64,000 bases of DNA from Antennarius striatus. Its lineage: Eukaryota; Chordata; Actinopteri; Lophiiformes; Antennariidae. Where the stretch lies: NCBI RefSeq assembly GCF_040054535.1, contig NC_090796.1, positions 4,606,501 through 4,670,500 of the forward strand, read 5' to 3'. The notes beneath the pieces are model-generated. The model was not told the origin of the DNA, did not search any database, and was given only the letters and a program-made list of their open reading frames with translations. Positions 22,302 to 33,774 of this stretch are shown here, one piece after another (positions within the stretch are counted from its first letter, which is position 1; each line of letters starts with the position of its first letter). The position numbers and the translations under genes were made by a program.

Positions 22302-22337
22302 CATAAGAGGCTTTTGTCCCCAGTAAACCTTTAATCA
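22302..22337 (-). promoter_or_regulatory. Conserved upstream block of rbp3 gene 1
   Basis: On plus, CATAAGAGGCTTTTGTCCCC and then AGTAAACCTTTAATC align with 17985-18020 upstream of rbp3 gene 2. On minus the block has GTGATTAAAGG, containing a GATTA homeodomain core of the OTX/CRX type that controls photoreceptor genes. It lies 126-161 bp before the ATG. Confidence 0.55.
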
Positions 22338-23659
22338 CTTTAACTGTGGTGCATCAGCTGGCAGACAATGTTAGACAAACTAATGTGGAGATTCAGTTTT
22401 TTCCAGTCAAATAAAATGTATTATTGGATTCTTGATTTTATTTTACCCATTGTCTTCAATGCATTGACACACTTCAATGAAGAACTGATCGATGTCAAAG
22501 CCTGATCCAAAGCACTCATACTTCATTACTCTGTCTCCTTTGTCTCTTCTGAAAGCTTCTGGTGGTGTATTGTGGTGCAATTGGTAGCTTTAGGGGTCAT
22601 GTCTGGGTCGGGCCACTGGTGACATGTTTACACAGTCGGTAGACATGTGACTAAAGCCCTCTTAAAATGCATACAGAATGGAATTTGATTTTAAAAACAC
22701 ACACACTTTGTTATTGGAACAAACTTTCATATCCTTGTCTGTTTTGAAAGTGTTTTTACCTTTTTTTACTCCTATCTTGAAATTTTATGGTAATTTAAAA
22801 AATAAATTTTAATTGTATATCATCTTGGTAATGAAGAAAGAATAAATGTGGACAATATTTGCAAGTGTCTGTTTTTTGTTGGATCCACCCTGATAAGATT
22901 GTGTTATCTTCATGTTTTAAATATAATTCTGCCTCATGCTGTACTTGATCTACTCTACATCCCAAACAATAATTGCTTTCAAAGATTAGTTTGTCATGTT
23001 TTAGAAAAAATAAAAATTCTGAATTACTTTGATACATACATAAGCAGCAAAAAATACAGGACTTACGTGGTTTGAAATACATTAATATCAGTGAATAATT
23101 TACATCTCAGTCAAGTAGATCAAGTAAACTCTTGCTATCCTAGTCAACGAGCAGCTTAGTTTGATATTGCCTTTGAAAAAGTTTTAACATACACATTTTA
23201 ACAATGTCTTCTATGTCTTTATGTGGGTGTATGTATTTGAGAAGGTTCCTGAGTTCTAAAATTTTTGTTGTTTCATTTGGTTCCATTCTATGCATCCTTC
23301 AGACAAACAGCTCCTTAAACCCACTAAAGCATTTAGATGGTAGGGATGGTAGTTTACATTTAGCAGCTAAAGCATGACATATTTCCCTCGGCAGTCGAAG
23401 GAAAATGAATGCCAGATGGTGAACAGAAATGAGGATATTTTTCTTTATGGTTATTTTTTAAATAAACCCATGTTTTCTAACTTATTAGCCATATAAGCTT
23501 CGCAACAAAATTGTTATACACAATGAGAAATGTATTTGTTACAAATGTTTGACTTTATTGGTCTGTCTATTTTTGATTACACAAAAAATAATCAGTAAAT
23601 TTTTATGGAAGTAAGAGACAGTCAGTGTCAGACTGCTTCAAAGATTTTAACTTGTTAAT
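22338..23659. other. Upstream flank of rbp3 gene 1
   Basis: AT-rich non-coding DNA. No exon, repeat family or RNA gene is recognised. Further enhancer sites for rbp3 are plausible here, but I see no clear motif cluster. Confidence 0.4.
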
Positions 23660-23664
23660 GTTAG

Positions 23665-24146
23665 TGTCAGGGATCAAACAGGACTGGTGGAGAGAACCCA
23701 AAAGCACGACAGTGAAGCAGGCGGTTCAAGTCCAAAAAACAGGTTTAATATGAAAAGCAGGGGTCAGGTGCCAGGTAAGCAGTCCAAACACCAGACAAGT
23801 CAGGCAGATGGCAAGCAGACAGGCAGAGTCCAAAATCAGGCAGTTCATACACCAAAAGGCAATCCAACAAACCAGGCAGACAAATCCAAAAGGGGTCAAC
23901 AAAAAGCAGGGTCTAACCGGCAGGAATCAAAGGCTGGTGAGTCAGGGCGAACACTAAACAATCTGGCAGGGAACAGAAGGCAGGGCTGGCTTATGAAGTG
24001 TGGAGACAGATTGGGGAGTGGCTGCAGGTGTGTGAAGAGACGGCAGGTGTAGGGAATGAAGTAACTGTAGATGAGACAGGATCTGGAATGATAAGACATG
24101 TTAGAAAACAAAGAAAAGGAAAGCTTAATAATCCGGAGACATGACA
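23665..24146 (-). mobile_element. Solo LTR with 5-bp target duplication
   Basis: On minus it starts TGTCATGTCTCC and ends GATCCCTGACA, with ATTAAA about 95 bp before its end. GTTAG flanks it on both sides (23660-23664 and 24147-24151). It is 482 bp long and has no internal coding sequence, as expected after recombination between two LTRs. The right flank is itself a GTTAGTTAG run at the tail of a LINE, so the right target copy could be partly coincidental. Confidence 0.8.
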
Positions 24147-25690
24147 GTTAGTTAGTTACATACTTTATTAATCCCGGAGCTACACTAACAGACACATGCA
24201 GCACTAACAGGACATATACTAAACTAAAATATAAACAGTATAAAATAGAATAAAATAACATAAAGTAAAAAGTGAAAGTGAAAATAGCAGGAGGCCCACA
24301 TTGTGGGTAAGGTACACGCTTCTTACATTGTAAGGCATGTCACTACTGTTGGAGGAAAGCACGACGTCTTCCTCCATGTGTTTGTTTGCTTTCGGGTAGT
24401 GAGAATGTTGGAGGTCCAAATAAAGGCTGGAAACGATGAACAGTCCTTCGAAGGTTTATAGCAGAATATTCTGGGCACAAGAGACTTACAGACAAGACCT
24501 GTAGCGGTGCAAACAAGTGCAGATAAGAGAGGATCACACATCAATTATACTCTAAAAGGCAGACCGGTGGACGGTGAATCTATTGTTTAACCTCGAAATG
24601 TCTGCTCTAAACCAGTTTTTTACCGGTTTCAGTTGGTACATCATGATCTCTAGGTGTTAACACAAAATGTCGAGTCGACAGTTTCACAAAATTATCTGAG
24701 AATACAGCATTATTAATCACGCGGACGCTGTGAGGACATATCTATTGCAGACAAAAATTGTTCAAAGATACCAATAGTTATACAAGCATTTCCAAATATG
24801 GTCAAACAGTAGATTATTTCCATACAGAACCTTCATGACCTGAGACAGCCTGGGGCCACCCTCACGAGCGCTGAATGATTTGAGACACACACGCACAGAT
24901 ATATTCATACATAGTCCTCACTACCTAATGTCACAACATCACCTTGGCCCCACTACACTGCGGCAAAGGCTGACATCCCATCTCCTCCCCTCCATTCAAC
25001 TGCGTGCTGACCTCGCAGCCTCCCCCCTGCTCCTCCTGAGAGAGTAATTGTACCCCTTAATAGCGCGGGGCATGAGGGGGGCCTCAGCCTCTCCGTGGAG
25101 GCGCTGTGTGACAGCAGTCTGCCTGTGAAGCTGCGTCTTTGCTGGGAGAAGGTGGTGTGCAGGGGGTGGCTGGTGTTGTTCATGATAGCCCTGACTTTGG
25201 ACATGGTTCTGCTCTCCAGAAGTGTCTCCACAGAGTCCAGGCTCAGCCCGACCACCGAGCCCGCTCTGCGGAAGAGTCTGTTAAGACGATCCATATATCT
25301 TTTCCTGGCCCCGCCACCTCAACACACAATGACGTATGACAGCACACTGGACACTACGGACTGATAGAACATAAGGAAGAGCTCAGGACAGATTTTGAAG
25401 GAGGCCAGCCTCCTCAGGATGTACATCCTGCTCTGCCCCTTCTTGTACACACAGTTCGAGTTGAGTGACCAGTCCAGTCTGCTGTCAAGCGGCAGTCCCA
25501 GGTGCTTATAGTTTCCTACCACCTCCACCTCACTGCCCTTGATGATCACCGGCTGTGGAGAGGGATGTGCCCGCCTGAAATCCAGCACCATCTCCTTTGT
25601 CTTGGAGACATTGAGCTGGAGCTGGTTCTGTTGGCACCACTCCACGAAGTCAGCCACCAATGCCCTGTACTCCCCCTCATCACCCCACGT
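24147..25690 (-). mobile_element. CR1/L2/Rex1-type LINE fragment (5'-truncated)
   Basis: On minus, similarity to the LINE at 47.7-50.3 kb runs from about 25690, in the second half of the reverse transcriptase, to about 24951. A 3' untranslated part and tail (GGGATTAATAAAGTATGTAA, then TAAC repeats) end at 24147. The frame at 25660-25319 reads FVEWCQQNQLQLNVSKTKEM, typical of this polymerase, and stops are present. Between about 24280 and 24945 the sequence has no counterpart in the other copy (see the separate entry). The 5' truncation is usual for such LINEs. Confidence 0.75.
24280..24945. other. Unassigned block within the LINE 3' region
   Basis: About 660 bp lie between two segments that are adjacent in the other LINE copy (around 47710-47755). 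The block may be an inserted element or 3' UTR lost from the other copy. I see no convincing terminal repeats or target duplication and no coding sequence. Confidence 0.35.
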
Positions 25691-25750
25691 TAGGCCTATA
25701 AACAGAGTTTGCGTTAGAGTTTAATTTTATTTTAAAGACTAATGAAGTAG

Positions 25751-26080
25751 GGTGGCATGGTTGCGCAGTGTTTAACGCTGCAGCCTCACAAAACGGTGGA
25801 CCCGGGTTCAAGTCCCGCTCTGTGCGGAGCTCTCCCCGTGTCTGCATGGGTTCTCTCCAGGTTCTCCGGCTTCAGGTTGATTGGTCGTTCCAAATTGCCC
25901 GTAGAATGAGTGTGTGTGTGCATGGTTGTATGTCTTTGTATGTCGCTCCACGGTGCACTGGCGTCGTGCCCGGAGTGTCCCCCGCCTCACGCCCTATGCC
26001 GCCGATATAGGCTCCGGCCCCCCGTGACCCACTGTGGCGGATATAGCGGTGGTAATCTGAAGATAACTGACTGACTGACT
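25751..26080 (+). repeat. SINE-like interspersed repeat, copy 1
   Basis: About 330 bp. It starts GGTGGCATGGTTGCGCAGTG and has GGGTTCAAGTCCCGC at 25804-25818. These resemble the A and B boxes of a tRNA-type polymerase III promoter. It ends in (CTGA)n. The same repeat lies at 45370-45700. Such repeats are abundant in teleosts. A tRNA-derived SINE is my best reading, but the family name is uncertain. Confidence 0.65.
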
Positions 26081-26143
26081 AGTTAAGTAGATTTACTTTC
26101 TTTTCAGCTCATTATGTTGTGGGCAAAAAGTATATCAATCAAT

Positions 26144-26340
26144 CAAGTTTTATTTATATAGCGCTTAATCATGGCAATAGACATTTCAAAGCGCTTTAAC
26201 AGACAGAGAAACCCAACTGAACCCTCCAGAGCAAGCATAAGCGACAGTGGCGGGGAAAAATTCCCTCGATGAGGAAGAAACTCCGGGCAGGACCCAGACT
26301 CTTTTGGGCGGCCATCCGCATTGACCGGATACTGATGTAA
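26144..26340 (+). repeat. Interspersed teleost repeat
   Basis: Starts CAATCAAGTTTTATTTATATAGCGC and runs through AAAGCGCTTTAACAGACAGA to GCGGCCATCCGCATTGACCG. The TTTATTTATATAGCGC opening is a common dispersed word in fish genomes. The class is undetermined. Confidence 0.5.
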
Positions 26341-27942
26341 AGACACGCAAGAGTCAGTAAGTTGTCCCCTTCCATGTTATTGGCAATTCTGCCAACTACA
26401 TTAAAATATTTAAATAGTTTGCACTGTGTTTGTAGATTAATAATAAGGTAGTTTTAACTGTTCTTGATTGTCCTGGTTAATTTTAATAACAGGTATGTGG
26501 AGGTCTGCTGGAGTTTATCTGAACTTACTGAACTCACTCAACCTGAAATGATGAACATGAGAGGGATGTTGCATTTTTATTGGACTTTTAATACAGTTAT
26601 GATTACAGTCCGTCTTCACTTTCTCATGACCATTATGTTGATGCAATCTGCATACACAGTACACATATACATAGTACATGACAATGAAATTGACATTTTT
26701 GCCATTGTCTTTATAGATATTGCAAGTTGTCACTTTTTAAATTTGTTTTTGCCAGAATTGTCGTGATGTAAAATATGACAACCTGTTAAAAACAACAGAC
26801 AGAAGGACATACACTTTCAATGACAAACACTAGGATACCATGACAAATTACTTGCCTTTACTGGTGACAACATCCCGTAGAAGCTTGTGCCTGAAAAGGT
26901 CCTGCCATCATCATCATAGCATGTCCATTGTTTTCTCTGTATTCAGGAACATTATGCTGATTTAAATACACTCTTAGAGGAACTTCAGGGGAGACATAAT
27001 TATAATGTGAAATTGCTAATATTCACATCCGCAATTTAATGTGAGTATATAAGCTGAGAACCTAATGTACAGTCTGTACTAAATATCCTGCAAGTGGATA
27101 TAAAGAAATTACAATGTATTGTACAGATTTACATTAAAACATACAGAGGACTAGCAAGGGAAACACTTATTATTAAAAGTCATCCTTTTGATGCATGCTG
27201 TTCAAATTAATTTTCTTTTAAAGTCATCTTATTAATGGGTCCGCTGTCACAAAAAATAAATATTTGATTTTAAAATTACTGTTGAACATTATCCTTAAAA
27301 AAGAAATGGATTTTTGCTAAATTCCATTTTTAGTTTTTATATTTAATTAATTTTTTACATGTGTTTTGCACTTTTACATTTCTTTCAACATAAATATACA
27401 ATTTTATACATTGTAGCATTCTTAAATATATAATGGATAAATTTTTTTTCAATGTAATTAATTATTTTAGCCCTTGGTGATAATAAGTTTGAGTGACTAA
27501 CATAAATTCAATATAATTTATTATTTCAGGGCAACTGTGTCAAAAATATACAAACAGATGAATATGTGACCTCCATAATATTATTGTCATGCATGGCGCA
27601 TGTGTCTCTGTAAGCCTTTTGCAATTTGCCTGCCAACGAGTCAAACAAAACTACCATGTCAACTTTTAAATTGCATACATGTAAGATAGTGAACATGTCA
27701 AATATATCCTTTTTTCAATTTATATTGTTGCACTGGGAGGAATATTTGGAATTATTTAACTCAATACAGAAAGATCACTACTACCAGGTAGATGCTACCT
27801 TGGTAGCTAGGATGTTACATTAGCATTTTTTGATTACTTTCCTTCAGCTTGACCAACAGAGGACATGACTATAGAAGAGAACTGAATAATATATAGCATT
27901 TAAATCATTATAGTCACCTCCAGAATACACAATTGTCTGTGA
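26341..27942. other. Intergenic, 3' of gdf2
   Basis: Very AT-rich non-coding DNA. A minus-strand AATAAA (TTTATT on plus, about 27513-27518) lies some 430 bp past the gdf2 stop and may serve its 3' end. No other feature is seen. Confidence 0.4.
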
Positions 27943-29399
27943 CTACCTGCATCCACACTCTGCCACCTTCATCTCCTCATATAGGTATCGGATGGTGAGC
28001 CGTCCATTCTCCTGATACATGACTGTGATGGGGTCCAGTTTGATGGGAACACAGCAAGCCATGTTAGCCTTGTCAGGGTCCCTGATGTTAATAAGCGTCT
28101 GGATGACAGCGTGTTTTGATGTAGTCATTCCGTCTGTCAGTGGGTGGTAACACAGCCCTCGACATTCGAAAGCGTCATATTCTGGAGGTGCCACAATCCA
28201 GATGTCCCAACCAATGTCTTTAAAGTTGACTCTGAGAGACGTCCGCCTGCAGTATTCCCTCTCCACCCTCCTTTTCTTTCTCCGTGGTTGTGGAACCTCA
28301 GCAATCTGGTTTGCAGGTTGATCTCTGTTCCAGTTGGCACCCGAGTGTAAGATAGTTTCTTCTTCATGGAGGATCATCTCTCTTAGTTCCTTCTTTGCCT
28401 CTCTCCTCCTACTGCCCAGGTCGTCTGAGAAGACTATTAACGCAGCTGAAGAATTATCTCCAACAGATAAGCTCATCATAAAGCAACCTGTTCCTTCTCC
28501 ACAATCCGTTCTATCCACCACTACATCAAAAATTGTTGCTCCGTGGCCCATCCTGATCCAGTTCTTAATGGCTGTGGTCACGTCCAATGTCTCCCACATG
28601 CTCTGTGAACCTGTGACCTCTTTTCCAACTAGTAGCCGGGATGAAGACGCAAATTCATTGTAATCCACTTCATAGACTTTGACAGTGGCCTGGAAGTTGT
28701 TGGAGCTGACCCCTGACTCAGCCTCTGGGAGGAAGAAGAGCTGTAGTTCAGCAGTAGTGATCATTTCATGTCTGGGGATACTGACGTTGAACTGCAGCCT
28801 GTGCTTTGACTTTGTGCCATTTGTCACAGAGAGAGTGATTTCTGTTGGATTGGCAAAAAGAAAGCAGTTGGTTTATTTGAGACAGTTGAGATTAGACTTC
28901 ATTTTATTCCATAAATATCAGTAAAAGAAAAGATTTCTGTGGATATTTTAGGGCTACTTACTACCATGTCCTATTTGTCTGTTTCTTGAGTTGTTGTAAC
29001 AGTGACTGTTTGAGACTTGTTGCTAATATTAGTATGCTAGGGAAACAGTTTTTACTTACTGAGTACAAACTACAAGCACACTGTCTCATAAATGTTGTAC
29101 TTAAAAGAATGTGTTATAATATTTAATCTTTATCAATATTTCTAATTTCCACAACTATGTTTTCTTGAAGTTGTGAATGTAGCACTTAAAGGAAAAACAT
29201 TTGACTCACAATGTGGACCCTCAAAGAACCTCCTCGAGGCTGAGGGTCAGGCACCATTTCCACAAATGCAGATGAATATATATTATTTCATCCACTAAAA
29301 TGAGTGTTATTTACAAACTACAGTGGCAACACTGTTCCAAGTCTTTGTTTCCAACCTATTCCATATCTCACCATCTGGACATTTCAGTTAATATAAAAG

Positions 29400-29485
<86 letters not shown>

Positions 29486-30348
29486 AGCATTCTCGCCTTT
29501 AAATTACCCCATTTCAAATCCCCTGGGATACTTTAAATGCTATTCTCTACCAAAGACTCGAGGACCCAAAAAAGATGAGAGACAATTACTATGAGAAAAA
29601 ACTGAATGTAGTTCATTGTACACTTTCGATTTTATATTATATTTTTTCCAGTGAATACTGGGATACTTTTACATTAAAAACATGTGAGAAGTAGAAATTT
29701 GAGAGAACGAGTAGCCAGTAATAATAGAGATCACCTGCCAAGAAGGCTGGGAACCACTGGTATAGAGCTCTTTATTTTGCAAAAGTGATGCTAAACATTC
29801 ATCTAAAAGCTATTGCACTAAGTCTAACTCCAGATTTTCTTTACATTCAAAAGCTATCATGGATAACAATATCCAGGCAGGTTCTAGTAAGTGTATTACT
29901 ATGGTGATGACTAGAAGACAGGGTAGGGTGTCTTTATTGACAGACCATTATGGTAAACCAGCGTAAAGTTACACTCTGTTCTTTTGTGCTCTGTACCTTG
30001 GACAGTGAAGCTTCGTATGACATCAGACTGAGGGATTGATGAGCTGTCCGAGGCATACTTGTCATAAAGCTCCATCATAAACTGAGGAGGGGAGATCCTA
30101 CAGTACTCTTGAGGAACATCCGACAAGTTGAGTTTCCTCAGAAAGTCCTCCTTCATGGTTCCCAGGAGGTTCTCCATCCTTGAATTAGTGTCGTCCTCCT
30201 CCAAAAGGTCTTCCTCTGACAGCTGAGAGTAGAGTCCCTTATATTCCTTGCCTTGGATGTCATTATTGAGAGGTTTACAGGTGCAGGAGCTGATAAACAC
30301 CACCAGACTGAAATATACCTGAAAAGAGAATGATGTGGAACTCTGCAT
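27943..30348 (-). CDS. gdf2: Growth/differentiation factor 2 (BMP9)
   Basis: Two coding exons, 30348-29997 and 28841-27943, joined in phase at a G|GTACAG donor and a CCAACAG acceptor, giving 416 residues. The signal peptide ends near the cysteine-containing CTCKPL. The prodomain includes FNVSIPRHEMITTAELQLFF, typical of TGF-beta propeptides. A basic site RKKRR ends at about residue 309, leaving a 107-residue mature ligand. That carries the seven conserved cysteines (EYC, FEC, GLC, ACC, ECGC) and the family segment TSLRVNFKDIGWD. BMP9 is a secreted, circulating ligand that signals through ALK1 and endoglin in vascular endothelium. Position next to gdf10 and rbp3 is as in human. The 1.15-kb intron contains a (GT)n tract. 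Confidence 0.93.
29405..29485 (+). repeat. (GT)n microsatellite in the gdf2 intron
   Basis: Forty uninterrupted GT units inside intron 1 of gdf2. Confidence 0.95.
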
Positions 30349-33300
30349 TTTGAAATCAGATTCTTACAAAGTTCCTGAGCTAGCACAAACTTGACCTTCT
30401 TCCCAGCTTGAAAACAGACTTTGCAATGACAAGGTTTGAAAATGGTGATCCACAATGGAGAGGATCACAGTGCTGATGTCCGCTCCCATGATCCCAGAAT
30501 AAACAGGGGGACTTGTGTCAACCAAAATAGTAGCATGTCCATGCTTATCACTGTCTTTGATGCCTTCTTTTAAACGTTGTTAACATTAGACGGTTGGCTG
30601 CTAATGAAGACTCTGTAAACACTTTGCTGCGATAATGAGGGAGGCAGTGGAAACTGTGAGGTTACTGACAAGCTGACCGTCTTTTCCCAGCTTAATATTT
30701 AAACTAGTGAGCCCAGTGGAATCAGAAGCAAATCAAACAGCAAATTGGCCAAATGTAAGATATGTAGTAAAATATTGAGTTAACGAATACATTTGTCTTG
30801 ACTATTAATTGTAAACTAACTTGACAGTACAAAGAGAACAAACCCCATGGAGACAGCTTAGTTTCACTGTTGTTTCCAAAAACAATAGTCCAAAGATACT
30901 TTACATTTAATGCTCAACTGTTCCACCCACAGCAATCTCTGAAATAGTTTTTGTGTTGCTCAAAAAGCATACTTTACATTATGGAAAAAATAGTACAAAG
31001 AATCCTGAATCCACACCTTTGTTTAGATCTATTGCAAAGCGTTATACGTCCTTTGCTGTTATGAGTCCAACTCTACCACCAAATCTTGTGAATCTCTGTC
31101 CAGTAGTTTTCCTGTAAGACTAAAGAGAGAGGGACAAACCTCTGTGAAAAAAATACATAAAAGTTAACTTTTGTTTCAAAAATATTGCTTGAGTCTTTGG
31201 AATCTATGTCCAGCTGGTGTTGTCTAGTACTGTAGCACCAGATGCTCAGTGAGGTAAATACTGCACTGACCATTACAGAATCTGCAGGAAATCTTTGTGT
31301 CCTGCAAAATAAGCTTCAGACAACAAGCAATCTCCGCCAAGTCTGTCACCCAACATTTCATTTCAGAATTTTGAATCAGAACCAGAATTTTTGAATCAGT
31401 GCCAGAAACTAAGATAGAGGTCTAAAATAGAAGACATGTTGAGTAGTATTAGACTAAAGGTTTTTCTGTTATTCATATCCAGATATACTGTATGTGATTG
31501 GTATTTTTTTTAATTTAATATGAACATGAATACATAGATATTTTACTGATTAATACCACAAACATTTATCAGTAATACTAAGCTTGTAGTTAAGGTTGGG
31601 ATTAATCTTAGCTAGTAACAAGCTAACCAAGAGTCATCTGAAGATGGCATTTCTTCATGACCCCCACAAATAATTGCACAACAAAATTAGTATATGCCAA
31701 ATCCTCTAATGGAACTTAAACATTGATGGTGGAGGCCTTCATTGCCACATCCTGCGTAGATGATGACATCCGCCCCTTGTCCCCCTGGAAGTTTTGAGCC
31801 CCAACCATAAGCCACTGAGTTTGGGGACGTTGGCCCAAGACAGGCCTTGGTATTCGTGTTTAAAATTCAAATACCATGGTTTTCCATTCATGTGGTGACC
31901 CATGTTTTAATACAACTGCACTGATATTTAATGAAAACTCTTTTTTATGCCAGGAAATGCAGAGGTAGCCAAATGTTCCTTAAATGGACATACAGCTGTA
32001 TAAAGTGTTGTGCAGCTTTTAATGTCTCTTTTTGCGAGGCAGAGGGGTACAGTATAAACTCAGTTTTAAATAACTGCCACAGTAAAGTTGGAGAACTCGC
32101 ATTCAAAAGTTGTATTTAGCAACACCAGCTTCCATTGGAAGTTGTGTAATGAACTTGAGTCCATTATACAAATTAATACCTGATTTGGGTCTTTAGCCAT
32201 TCCTGGGAACAAAGCCTCTCTGCCTTCAAGTACTGGGAAAGTGGTAGAAAATGGTTTTCTACAGAGAAAAGAGATTCCTGATGTGGTTCAAGATGCTGAT
32301 ATGAGTCTGAGAGGGAAGAAGGGAAGTACAACTGCAGGCTATAAAATCAAAACAATGTGCAGAAAGCTCCTAAAACACATCAAAGAAGGAAAAGGACTCT
32401 ACGTGGGTTGGTCGCTGAACAATAATATGAACATTTATATATTTAACACAAAAAATACACAATTTTTTGGAAATGCAGCTCATTTCCATAGCTCTTGATT
32501 CTTTTGTTTTAAAAGAGGATTTATTATATATAAACCAATATATCAGATCAAATTGTGTATCCAGTATGTATGGATTCAACTGCCATATGGAAAGTTATTG
32601 TAAGGTAATTCTCTAAGTATTTACTTAACATAATTTTCACTAAAACTTATGAATGTCATTAAGTATTTTGACCATGTAAAATTCAGTTTATATCTTTAGA
32701 AGGTATACATCATGTCTATTAATTTGTAAACGACACATCACATAACTATTTAAATATACTTTGAACCATACAGTCCGACACATGTACACATTTCTTATTT
32801 ACCTTGAGTACCTACTTTTATTACAAACTGTACAGGTTTGATAAACAGCATGTATCTGTTAAAGGGAAATACTGAAGTGCCACGGGAAGTGCTTGAACTT
32901 CCTCCTTCAAAATATTTCAGTCCTTTAAGTTTCAACAAAATGCCCAGCAGATAGCAGCAACGTGCTGTTTTTCCCTCTGCGCTGCATCACTTTGCAGAAG
33001 TTATCTGCACTAAGTTACAACTCTACAAGTTTTGCTATATACAAGATATAAACAATAGCTATTGAAAAAATTACCTCTCATGCATGAATAACATTTGTTG
33101 CAAACATATGGGAGGTGTCCAATAACAACATGGGCCACTGTAAGTGACATGATGCGAATAAGAGTACTGTAATTCAGTTTGCATTAGTAGCTATAGTATT
33201 TACATGACAATGTTTTTTGAATTTGGTAAGATGGAAATGTGCTGCCATGCAACTCATGAGTCCCTTAAACCTTCCTGAGTCTGTGAGTCACAGTGCAGTT

Positions 33301-33774
33301 TGACCAAAACTCAGCCGAATCCTACAGATGGGGACAAACACTGAACACTGAACAGACACAATTGATATCCAGATATTTAGTCCAAGCTGTGACTGAGGAA
33401 AGTAAAGTTTTCTCTAATTCACTTTTTAAAAGTGGAAATATGCAGAAAAAGGGACTGAAAAACTTTTGAAGCAACAACAGATATGAAGATCCACTCAGAG
33501 GTTGTGTATTTAACTATAAAGTCTTTAGTTCTTTATATTAGGGCCATCATACACATATTTAAGTACACTTCTCTACTACTTTTGGAAGAACAATAGTACC
33601 AGTTAAATAAGCAGAAAAAGCTGAGGTTATGTCCAATCATGACAGAGATTGGTCCTGTATCCAGCGGAGATCTCAGCTGAAACTCATGGGCTGGAGCCCA
33701 GCTGTCCTTACCTCTCCCGTCCTCTGTGATGTTGAAAGGTCTTTGTAATATGTCCTGAGTCTTCATTACCGACC
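30349..33774. other. Intergenic DNA between gdf2 and gdf10
   Basis: About 3.4 kb without a supported exon. A minus-strand AATAAA lies near 32817, too far from gdf10 to be persuasive. Short open frames here (for example around 32241-32498) show no family resemblance. Confidence 0.4.

Noticed and set aside
23687-24052. 121-codon plus-strand frame
   Set aside because: Lies wholly inside a solo LTR, antisense to its orientation.
25751-25830. Genuine tRNA gene
   Set aside because: A- and B-box-like words are present, but the sequence continues as a 330-bp dispersed repeat and does not fold as a complete tRNA by eye.
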